64,000 nucleotides of DNA from Rhodospirillales bacterium (GTDB taxonomy: Bacteria; Pseudomonadota; Alphaproteobacteria; Rhodospirillales; UBA2165): positions 1-64,000 of the forward strand of contig JAOMCN010000002.1 in NCBI GenBank assembly GCA_028345065.1, written 5' to 3'. Made by a program: the position numbers and the translations under genes. Shown here piece by piece: positions 17,196-24,625 of this stretch. Positions within the stretch are counted from its first letter, which is position 1. Every line of letters begins with the position of its first letter. Under the pieces are notes generated by a model, which made no database searches, had not been told where the DNA came from, and saw only the letters and a list, made by a program, of their open reading frames with translations.

Positions 17196-18188
17196 TTAAT
17201 GCTCCCTTCTCCTGTATGAAGCTCTCGTCATCCCGGAACGGAAGTTTCGATGGCGTTCATCTGCCTCGGGTTTCAGGGGAAAGGCGCAGAGGTGGATGAC
17301 GTCGCCGTCATTTATCAATGCACCGCCTGCAATGGCATCTCCCTTGAAGCGATAGTCATCTCCCATGCCAACCGACGGGGAGCAGTTGATGTCCCCTGAA
17401 GAGAGGATCTTAAGAAATTCATTAATGGTATCTACGCCAATTATCGATGGCCGCTGGTGGTGACCTTCTAGAGCATCGAGGGCATAACTCCGTACCAGCT
17501 TAGGAAGGAGCTTCCGTAATGTCGACGGCTTATCGAAGGCGTCGAAACCCGCCACATCTCCGTCGATTGCAAATAAGGCACCGGCCTGTCCTGGGACATG
17601 GTGTATGCTTTCGACGAATTCATCAACCCTCCCTCTCTCCGCTTCGAAGACGTCTGACATCGCATCCGAATCTGAATTAACGGAAAATGCAGCGGCCTTT
17701 TCAGCGACGTCCCGCCAAACTTCCCCTTGATCGGATCTCGCCGCCATTCCGCCGCTTAGGGAGTTTGATACCATTCTCGCTTTCTTTGCACGCCCCTTCG
17801 AAAAATAAGATCGATCAGAGGACCTGAAGTAATCGGAATTATAAGACCACCTCCCCTGCTCGACGCACGATACGGGAATGTCAATCTCGGAGTTCCCGGG
17901 TACCAGAATGCTCAAATTCAAAATGCGGTTTTGCTTAGCCCCCAGGAGTTCCTCTCCATCGAGAAGGAATACGGGCTTATCGCCGTTATTCAGAAACCTG
18001 AGGTCGGGAACCGATCCCGATTCCGATACCTCTGAGACGCTGGCACTCCCGTCTTTATGCGCTTCATCGAGGGTGAGATAGTCGATAGACCGACCCGTTA
18101 CGCCGGTAAACGGAAACATCGTCAAACTCTTAAAGGAAATCGGTTTTCCCAACTCTAATTTATTTACAAAACTCTCTATTAACTGCAA
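17196..18188 (-). CDS. ARPP-1 family protein, copy 2
   Basis: 330 aa, similar along its whole length to the copy at 1596-2591: YLTLDEAHKDG, FLLDGEELLGAKQNRILN, IPVSCVEQGRWSYNSD, GALFAIDGDVAG and LCAFPLKPEAD. The start is TTG at 18188: AGGAGGAG stands 6 bases upstream and the resulting N-terminus MQLIESFVNKLELGKP aligns with MQTIENRINELHLGDP of copy 1. The track start (GTG 18224) is 12 codons too long. Unlike copy 1 it is a single gene, and it carries a candidate operator about 40 bases upstream. Role unknown; the family is tied to conflict systems in comparative work. Confidence 0.85.
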   Translation of the reverse strand: MQLIESFVNKLELGKPISFKSLTMFPFTGVTGRSIDYLTLDEAHKDGSASVSEVSESGSVPDLRFLNNGDKPVFLLDGEELLGAKQNRILNLSILVPGNSEIDIPVSCVEQGRWSYNSDYFRSSDRSYFSKGRAKKARMVSNSLSGGMAARSDQGEVWRDVAEKAAAFSVNSDSDAMSDVFEAERGRVDEFVESIHHVPGQAGALFAIDGDVAGFDAFDKPSTLRKLLPKLVRSYALDALEGHHQRPSIIGVDTINEFLKILSSGDINCSPSVGMGDDYRFKGDAIAGGALINDGDVIHLCAFPLKPEADERHRNFRSGMTRASYRRREH

Positions 18189-18228
18189 TTTTCTCCTCCT
18201 ATGGTTAGGAGAGGAGGATCTCACAGTA

Positions 18229-18247
18229 ATGTGACAGATACGGTCCT
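18229..18247 (-). promoter_or_regulatory. Candidate operator, site 3 of 5
   Basis: On the minus strand the site reads AGGACCGTATCTGTCACAT, 41 bases upstream of the TTG start of ARPP-1 copy 2. The right half TCTGTCACAT is identical to site 5 at 61566. It is the only member lacking T before GACC. Confidence 0.5.
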
Positions 18248-18367
18248 ACTCAACGGAAAAATTTTTATTTGCCCTAACTATTATTAGTATTATACGCCGG
18301 GATTACCTACTGTCGGATGAGAAGGGACAAATTACGGGTCATCGGACCACAGCCCCATCTAACTCTC

Positions 18368-19153
18368 TTACTCTTTTTTAGGCGGTTGAGGCCGGGAAAA
18401 GACGAGTTTATTGCCCGTTGAGGCGATCGCGTCGAGGGTATAGCCACCGGCATTAAAATCTTTCAAGCCATCAGCCCGATCCACACGGTTTTCCATGATC
18501 CAGCGTGCCATGGTACCGCGTGCATGCTTGGCGTAATACATGAGGGTGCGGGCCTCGCCATCCTTTACGTTCAGGAACTTCGCCTCAATCACCGTCCGTC
18601 CAAGCGCTTTGGCATCCACAGCCTTGAAATATTCGTTTGAGGCGAGATTGACCACGGTTGTGTCGGCATGATCGGCAAGGTCCACATTTAGTCGATCGGC
18701 GATGCGTGCGCCCCAGAAATCATAGAGGGATTTCCCGCGGCCATTTGCCATTTTGGTGCCCATCTCAAGGCGATAAGGCTGGATCGCATCCATCGGACGT
18801 AAAACACCGTAAAGGCCTGAGAGGATGCGTAAATGATCCTGCGCATATGAGAGCGTGTCCTCGGAGAAGCTGTCAGCCTCCAGCCCCCAATAGACGTCGC
18901 CGTCAAAGGCGAGCCCGGCAGGCTTGGCGGTATTGCTCCTATTGTCGAGATTGAAGGCCTGAAACCGCTCGAAATTCATGGTAGCGAGATTGTCGCTAAT
19001 ATGCATAAGACGTTTCAGGTCTTCCGCAGTCTGGGTTTTAGCGACAATCGCAAGCTCGTTCATATCATCGCGCAAGCGCGGCTGTGTAATCGGGACGCCC
19101 GTTTCGGTGGGGGCCATATTCATCTTTTTTGCAGGGGAGAGTAGCGTCAGCAT
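18368..19153 (-). CDS. yaaA: Peroxide stress protein YaaA (DUF328/UPF0246)
   Basis: 261 aa, close to the usual family length of about 257. Family signatures are plain: MLTLLSPAKKM at the start, FNGDVY-type FDGDVYWGL, LRILSGLYGVLRPMD, YRLEMGTK, NLASNEYFKAV and ARGTMARWI. E. coli YaaA belongs to the OxyR regulon, binds DNA and limits iron-driven damage during peroxide stress. It is a standalone housekeeping gene. Just upstream on the same strand lies a dtd remnant marking the edge of a foreign block. Confidence 0.95.
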   Translation of the reverse strand: MLTLLSPAKKMNMAPTETGVPITQPRLRDDMNELAIVAKTQTAEDLKRLMHISDNLATMNFERFQAFNLDNRSNTAKPAGLAFDGDVYWGLEADSFSEDTLSYAQDHLRILSGLYGVLRPMDAIQPYRLEMGTKMANGRGKSLYDFWGARIADRLNVDLADHADTTVVNLASNEYFKAVDAKALGRTVIEAKFLNVKDGEARTLMYYAKHARGTMARWIMENRVDRADGLKDFNAGGYTLDAIASTGNKLVFSRPQPPKKE

Positions 19154-19439
19154 GATTTATCCTTTCCTCCTAACATCAACCCGGCAATCCAGGTTCGTAT
19201 GCGTGGGTCTGTGACCACATGAAACTAAGCCCTTGCGTCAAGAATTCAAGGCGCTTGATACGAAAAGTGCCCAGATTACAGTATTTTTCAGGGTCCGCTT
19301 TGGGGCGGTTCCCCGGAAATGGAGATGGGCGACCGTCGAGATCCGTTTGATACCCTTTTAATATTGCGAGGCGGTAACCGCCGGGGGAGCTTCAACGGGT
19401 GCGTTGTATTCGTCCTCGGTCATGACGAAATGATATCGG
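19154..19439. other. Non-coding gap between yaaA and dtd remnant
   Basis: No complete gene seen. A 21-codon minus-strand frame (MTEDEYNAPVEAPPAVTASQY) ends near 19359 and starts just after the dtd remnant in another frame. It may be part of the damaged gene or chance. The promoter of yaaA should lie near 19160-19230. Confidence 0.35.
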
Positions 19440-19604
19440 TCACCGCGCCTCCGTATACAGCCAGATAGTGACGGGGCCGTCATTCACCAAATGGACACTC
19501 ATATCTGCGCCAAACTGCCCCGTCTCGACATTGATGCCGTGATCGGATAACAGGCTGCTAAATCGTTCGTAGAGCCGCTCTCCCTCCTCAGGATGGGCAG
19601 CCTC
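19440..19604 (-). pseudogene. dtd: C-terminal remnant of D-aminoacyl-tRNA deacylase (dtd)
   Basis: The minus-strand frame reads [15 protein letters not shown], then [18 protein letters not shown] and [11 protein letters not shown] before TGA. This is the C-terminal third of Dtd, including the VETG-FGADM and NDGPVT signatures that line the active site. The first roughly 90-95 codons (with the SQFTL motif) are absent: the homology stops exactly where the PP2C gene ends, and an in-frame TAA lies immediately upstream. Full Dtd removes D-amino acids from tRNA and is about 145 aa. The fragment therefore marks a deletion or insertion breakpoint at about 19603. Confidence 0.8.
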
Positions 19605-20322
19605 AACTTAATTTACAAATTATGGCCGAAGCGTCGTCACTTCCCCCGAGACGGTTGGCCTCCTCACAGAGGTTGAAGGCACATTCGGGTGATCTTTCTG
19701 AAACAACCGGCTTTATGACGTCGTCCGGAACGGCATCCGTGATACCGTCGGAAACAAGCACTAATATGTCGCCCGATCGGATGTCCTGCTGAATGAGGTG
19801 CGGCTTGGGAGCCATAGGATTTCCGCCGCCCAGGCACTGCGTAACAATGCCCGTACGTTCCCCTGGATAAACGTCATCCTCCGAAATCTGGTTAATGCCA
19901 GCGTCGTGGATCCAATAGGCGCGGCTATCACCGACGTTGAAAATGGTGCAACGTTCCTCGTTAATGACGGCTCCGACAATTGTGGTTCCCATGGCGTAGG
20001 GACTTCTACTACCTTCTTCCAACTCCCGAATATGATGATGGACATCGGCAATTGCTTCATCGATTTTAACTTCACCCCTGGAACTCTTAAAAAGATCATT
20101 CAGATGCTCTATCGCCGTGCGGCTTGCAATGTCGCCGCTACTGTGACCTCCGAGGCCATCCGCCAAAGTGACCAAGAAGGGCAATTGCGAGAGTTCAACC
20201 GATTTCCGACCACTATTTGTATCCTTTCCGAAAAGCAATATATCTCCGATACCGCAGGCATCTTCGTTCTGATCCCGCCCAGATCCCCGTCTGGTAAAAC
20301 CGTTAATCGTGCAAAACGTCAT
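19603..20322 (-). CDS. PP2C-type Ser/Thr protein phosphatase
   Basis: 239 aa. Metal-binding PP2C motifs are all present: [46 protein letters not shown] and [11 protein letters not shown]. It is a manganese/magnesium-dependent cytosolic phosphatase. Its ATG overlaps the stop of the upstream kinase gene (20319-20322), so the two are translated together and very likely act as a signalling pair. Its stop lies at the junction with the dtd remnant. Confidence 0.93.
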   Translation of the reverse strand: MTFCTINGFTRRGSGRDQNEDACGIGDILLFGKDTNSGRKSVELSQLPFLVTLADGLGGHSSGDIASRTAIEHLNDLFKSSRGEVKIDEAIADVHHHIRELEEGSRSPYAMGTTIVGAVINEERCTIFNVGDSRAYWIHDAGINQISEDDVYPGERTGIVTQCLGGGNPMAPKPHLIQQDIRSGDILVLVSDGITDAVPDDVIKPVVSERSPECAFNLCEEANRLGGSDDASAIICKLS

Positions 20323-21581
20323 TCGATACCAAGCGCCTTCCTACGATCTTTATTGAGCTTCGTGATATCCTTATGCAATTGCCTGACATCCGACGGTCGT
20401 TCATCAGGAACCAAACTAACCGTTCGGGAGAGATAGGTATGAAGATTCTCACCGACCTCTTCCTTGAATTTAGTATCAAGAAGTCTCTTGGTATCTTCGT
20501 AGGTTTCGGGTACTTCCTCGGTTACTAATGCGATCGCAATAACGCCCCAGGAGAAGACGTCCCAAGTATTCTGAAAAAGCATTTCGTTAGGGGCATGGGG
20601 GTCAGGGGTCCAGGGGGCCGAATAAAAATTGGCAACGGTAACCTTTTTCTTTCCTTCGAGCTCCCAATTCTTCGAAGCTCCAAAATCTGCCAATTTTATG
20701 ATGCCCTCCACGTCTTCCTTATCAACTTCATCATTTTCATCCCTCCCAGAGTAATAATCAAAGAATATATTACTTGGTTTTAAGTCTCGATGTATGATCT
20801 CGTGCCCAAAAGCATAAACAAGACCATCCAAAATTGGTTCCAGTGTATCATAGGCATAAAACCACGGATCATCGTCATCCATGTTTTCTAAAATATCCCT
20901 GATTACCTCATCTTCTTCGTCCCGCGAAAGGTCCGGTCGCATGTTTCTAATTAATTTACGAAAAACCATTTCCTCATCACCAAATATTTCATCCAATGTG
21001 AAATCCAGCCAACCTGTAACCGTATACCATCGGTCGCTTCCCTCGTGCTTTCCGTAGTCGATAATTTCCAGAATATTCTCGTGCCCTTCAAGTTTCTCAA
21101 GAGCATTAACTTCCCTCTCGAAAGCCTCCTCACTGACGGGACTAGACCCGATATTCGGATGAAATAATTTCACGGCACACCAAACGTCCTCGCTGAGATC
21201 CCATGCCTTAAAGACGATCGATTGGCCGCTTTTCGCAAACAATTTATGACAAACAAAACGATCACTGAAGATGTATTGTTTGAGATCCTTCGGCCACCAC
21301 TTCGTAAAATTATCAAAATCTAAATCCTTCCCCGCCGGAACTATCCACTTTTTGATTTCAGGTATCCACTTTGCCCCCTTTTTCTTCAGGGTTTCCTTAT
21401 CCTTATAGACGGGGTTCAGGAATGCCCACCAATCTCGAAATTCCAGAGGATCCAGACCGGTCGGCGCATACCAGAGTTTGTTTTTATTATCCCACCTGGC
21501 CCCACGGCTTTTTGCGTCGTCCTTTTCATCAAACGGGACGTTCAGAAAAAGATTTGAAAGGGTCAAAAATGAAGCAGCCAT
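20319..21581 (-). CDS. Ser/Thr protein kinase with two DUF5710 modules
   Basis: 420 aa. Residues 11-45 form a DUF5710 module (LNVPFDEKDDAKSRGARWD...LWYAP) and residues 55-90 a second, more degenerate one (LKKKGAKWIPEIKKWIVPAG). The kinase domain follows: GQSIVFKA loop, CAVKLF lysine, HRDLKPSN catalytic loop, LADFGAS and a WDVFSWG helix. No membrane segment or sensor domain is seen, so it is a soluble kinase with DUF5710 as the likely recognition part. SD GGGAG stands 8 bases before the ATG. It is coupled to PP2C and divergent from the RecD2-type operon across 87 bases. Confidence 0.92.
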   Translation of the reverse strand: MAASFLTLSNLFLNVPFDEKDDAKSRGARWDNKNKLWYAPTGLDPLEFRDWWAFLNPVYKDKETLKKKGAKWIPEIKKWIVPAGKDLDFDNFTKWWPKDLKQYIFSDRFVCHKLFAKSGQSIVFKAWDLSEDVWCAVKLFHPNIGSSPVSEEAFEREVNALEKLEGHENILEIIDYGKHEGSDRWYTVTGWLDFTLDEIFGDEEMVFRKLIRNMRPDLSRDEEDEVIRDILENMDDDDPWFYAYDTLEPILDGLVYAFGHEIIHRDLKPSNIFFDYYSGRDENDEVDKEDVEGIIKLADFGASKNWELEGKKKVTVANFYSAPWTPDPHAPNEMLFQNTWDVFSWGVIAIALVTEEVPETYEDTKRLLDTKFKEEVGENLHTYLSRTVSLVPDERPSDVRQLHKDITKLNKDRRKALGIE

Positions 21582-21668
21582 TATATCACTCCCTGCAAGA
21601 CCTAATTCCGTGTATATTGCTGTTTATTTTAGATTTGATAATACCTGGAAAAGGGGAAAAACCCTAAC
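21582..21668. promoter_or_regulatory. Divergent promoter region of kinase and RecD2 operons
   Basis: These 87 bases must carry both promoters. An AT-rich stretch (TGCTGTTTATTTTAGATTTGATAATACC) contains a -10-like GATAAT for the plus-strand operon. The short shared control region supports joint regulation of the kinase-phosphatase pair and the helicase-nuclease genes. Confidence 0.4.
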
Positions 21669-23930
21669 ATGTCGGATAAACGAGGGAATAAGCTCAAATG
21701 CAGCAGCTGTGGTGCTGCCTTTTACGATCTGAACAAACCCTCTCCGTCATGCCCTAAATGCGGAACCTTCCACGTACCCGCAAAGGCCGTTCGAAAACGG
21801 ACGACCGCAAAAGGCAAACTCCCGCATAAGACGGAAAAGAATAACAATAAACCAAATTCCGAACTCTGGGTCTGCGTCCTGGAGGGAGGAAGCTCGGAGG
21901 CAATCGTCGTTAGTGGTCCGCCTGAATTAAATACGTCAGCCCTAAGGGAACCGGGGTGGTATTTTTTTAAGCCTCTCAAATCAAGTGAAACAAAACCCCT
22001 CTCCCCTAAAACAGCCCTCCACATGATGGAAGAACCGAGTGCCGGGATACAATCCTACCTCCAGACACATGCCTTTAAAGGCATTGGTCCTGAGACGGCT
22101 AGAAAACTAGCCGTTCCCGAAACTGAAAATATATTCCAAGATCTATCCCGCCCGGCAACAGAAATTTCCGATGCCTACGGCATTAACGCCGCTACGGCGA
22201 CCCTATTTGAGACGGCGTGGGCAAAAACTTCGGGAACGAGATACCTTCAGATCATGCTGCGTCAATTAGGTCTCGGGAACGCCGTGGTTAAGCAAATCCG
22301 TGAAACTCTCGGGAGCGACGTTATTGAGCAGATCCTGTCAAACCCATATGAACTAGTCAAAAAAATCAAATATTTCACATTTGAAGATGCGGAAAACATT
22401 TTCACGGGCCTTAACCTCGATCTCTCCAGTGATCAAAGAATAATCTCGGCAATGGAACTCTGTCTCTACCGTATAGAAAAAAATAGAGGCCATACGTGTG
22501 CGCCTCTGGAAAGAGCCTTCAAGGATAACGATAAGCTTATTGACGTCGATCACGATATCATGGAGGGGGTCCTGAGGTCCGCCACGGAACACTTTAAATT
22601 CGCGGAGTATGACGATCGGGAACATATCGCGACGGTCCCCTCCTTTGAAAGGGAAAATGAAATTGCATCGCGGATCGGGAACCTCCTATCGGTCGGCGCA
22701 ACTCCCGATGAACACCTGGATTTTGACTTTGATCAACTGAACCTCCGGGCATCTCTGGAGTTATCCGATGAACAGAAGGAAGCCCTAAACGGCGCCATTA
22801 ATTCACGGGTCTTTCTGATAACGGGTGGGCCCGGCACCGGAAAGACGAGAATGGTTGAGGCCATCGTCAAGGCGCTCAAATCCGAGAGCCGATACGTTAC
22901 GTTATGCGCACCGACGGGGAGAGCCGCAAAGAGGCTTGAAGAGGAAGGCGGCCTCGGTAGCTTCAACCCGACGACGATCCACCTCCTCTTAACATATGTA
23001 AAGTCAGGAAAAGTGAAGGATGTCGGGACACTTATTATTGATGAGGCATCCATGGTCGATGTCGACCTGATGACTGAAACCCTGGATATACTGAATGAAA
23101 ATAATCACCTCATTATGATTGGTGACGCTGATCAACTCCCCCCCGTGGGGCCCGGACAGGTATTTAAGGATCTCCTGAATTCAGATAAAGTACCCTTCGC
23201 ACGCCTGACCGGTAACTTCCGGCAAACCGAAGGAAGTGAAATCATAAAACTGGCTCGTGACGTGATCGCGGGAAACGACCCGCAGTTAAGTCGCGTCACC
23301 TCGGAGAAGGGCGTCATCTTTATCCCGGAGAGTGACGAAGATAAAATGCAGGGTCTCGTATTGGATCTCTATAACAGCAAACTCGTGCGGATGTTCAAAC
23401 TCGAGACGTCGGATGAAGTCCAGATACTGGCACCTATGCGCAAGGGTGCCGTCGGTACGGAAGCGCTCAATCAGGAAATTCAGAAAACTCGATGGGTCAA
23501 TGAGGAACCCCTCTTTCAGGAAGGAAACCGGAAACCCCTATATCGGGGTGATAAAGTCATACAGACGTCTAATAATTATGAACTCGATGTAAGGAACGGC
23601 GATATTGGAATAATCCGAAGGGGGGGAGACAAAGGAGAGATCTTTGTTTCATACGCCACCAAGGATGTCGCCTACGACAGAGAGAGTTTGGAGGCACTCG
23701 AGCCTGCCTACGCGATTACAATCCACAAATCACAGGGATCCCAGTATCCAGCCGTCATAATTCCGATCGCTAGATCCCATCAATTCATGCTGGGAAGGAA
23801 CCTCCTCTATACCGCAATAACAAGGGCCAAGGCCCACGTCGTCATCGTCGGAGATGAGGCTGCCTTCAAGGCGGGAGTTAATGCCGCCTATAAGGACTTC
23901 CGTTATACGATGTTGAGACATTTTCTTTAA
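21669..23930 (+). CDS. RecD2-like SF1B helicase with N-terminal FYDLN zinc ribbon
   Basis: 753 aa. Residues 11-36 are a zinc ribbon of the FYDLN type (CSSCGAAFYDLNKPSPSCPKCG). Residues about 120-250 hold helix-hairpin-helix-like segments (FKGIGPETARKLA) as in RecD2. The helicase core has GGPGTGKTR (about residue 385), IIDEASMVD, GDADQLPPVGPGQ, NFRQ, and the C-terminal TIHKSQGSQYPAVI and LLYTAITRAK. RecD2 proteins are 5'-3' DNA helicases. The ribbon fusion is unusual; FYDLN ribbons are otherwise known as small alphaproteobacterial proteins. First gene of a plus-strand operon, directly abutting the next gene. Confidence 0.88.
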   Translation: MSDKRGNKLKCSSCGAAFYDLNKPSPSCPKCGTFHVPAKAVRKRTTAKGKLPHKTEKNNNKPNSELWVCVLEGGSSEAIVVSGPPELNTSALREPGWYFFKPLKSSETKPLSPKTALHMMEEPSAGIQSYLQTHAFKGIGPETARKLAVPETENIFQDLSRPATEISDAYGINAATATLFETAWAKTSGTRYLQIMLRQLGLGNAVVKQIRETLGSDVIEQILSNPYELVKKIKYFTFEDAENIFTGLNLDLSSDQRIISAMELCLYRIEKNRGHTCAPLERAFKDNDKLIDVDHDIMEGVLRSATEHFKFAEYDDREHIATVPSFERENEIASRIGNLLSVGATPDEHLDFDFDQLNLRASLELSDEQKEALNGAINSRVFLITGGPGTGKTRMVEAIVKALKSESRYVTLCAPTGRAAKRLEEEGGLGSFNPTTIHLLLTYVKSGKVKDVGTLIIDEASMVDVDLMTETLDILNENNHLIMIGDADQLPPVGPGQVFKDLLNSDKVPFARLTGNFRQTEGSEIIKLARDVIAGNDPQLSRVTSEKGVIFIPESDEDKMQGLVLDLYNSKLVRMFKLETSDEVQILAPMRKGAVGTEALNQEIQKTRWVNEEPLFQEGNRKPLYRGDKVIQTSNNYELDVRNGDIGIIRRGGDKGEIFVSYATKDVAYDRESLEALEPAYAITIHKSQGSQYPAVIIPIARSHQFMLGRNLLYTAITRAKAHVVIVGDEAAFKAGVNAAYKDFRYTMLRHFL

Positions 23931-24584
23931 ATGACTCGCAAACCTCCCGACATCGACTTTGTTCTCAGGCGCCCCTTTATACAGTTTTCCGGAGATGAAA
24001 TTCTGGCTGCCATCGAAGCCCATATTTTAACCGACGTCGCCAATATTGAAATTGCAACTCTAGCCCTTGATGAACTCAAGCTACGAAAGAAAGCCAAACG
24101 AATTACGCTGGCGCAGAAACTATTCCGCAGTGCCGGGTTTAAACCCATCCCCTGGCTGCAGTCGGCACGCGATAGCCTCACTATTCTGGAACGCCCGAAA
24201 AAGGGGAACTACCAAGGGCATTTATATGTCGTTCTTATCGAAGGATATACGAAGACGAATAAATACTATGGTGCTTATGTAGGTTCATCCAGATACCGCC
24301 CTGAGACGCGTTTCAAACAACATAAAGAAGGAAAGCACGCATCGAATATCGTAAACAGGCGTGGATTACACCCCCTCCAAAGCCTTCTCTGGCCCTGGCA
24401 GACAGTGCCGGGTGGCAAGACAGAACGCATACTTTGGGAGAGTGCTTTGAACAGATGTCTGGACCAAGTCATTCCAAAAGTCTCAGGTGACTTTCGTCCC
24501 TCAGGGGAGTGGCCCTCAGAATTTCAGAGACCACTTCAAGCCATATTGAACAAAACGGCTGGGAATAATACTCTTGTTCTATAA
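23931..24584 (+). CDS. GIY-YIG-like nuclease domain protein
   Basis: 217 aa, starting at the base after the RecD2 stop. Residues about 96-140 fit a GIY-YIG core: HLYVVLI as the first strand, GAYVGSS as the second motif, then RFKQHKEGK (the R and H/K positions), and a downstream glutamate in WESALNRCL, which could bind metal. The N-terminal 90 aa are helical and unrecognised. It would cut DNA opened by the co-encoded helicase (inference). The GIY triad is imperfect, so activity is uncertain. Confidence 0.6.
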   Translation: MTRKPPDIDFVLRRPFIQFSGDEILAAIEAHILTDVANIEIATLALDELKLRKKAKRITLAQKLFRSAGFKPIPWLQSARDSLTILERPKKGNYQGHLYVVLIEGYTKTNKYYGAYVGSSRYRPETRFKQHKEGKHASNIVNRRGLHPLQSLLWPWQTVPGGKTERILWESALNRCLDQVIPKVSGDFRPSGEWPSEFQRPLQAILNKTAGNNTLVL

Positions 24585-24625
24585 CAATAAATCAACGGGT
24601 AATTCACTCAGGGAGGAAACATCGC

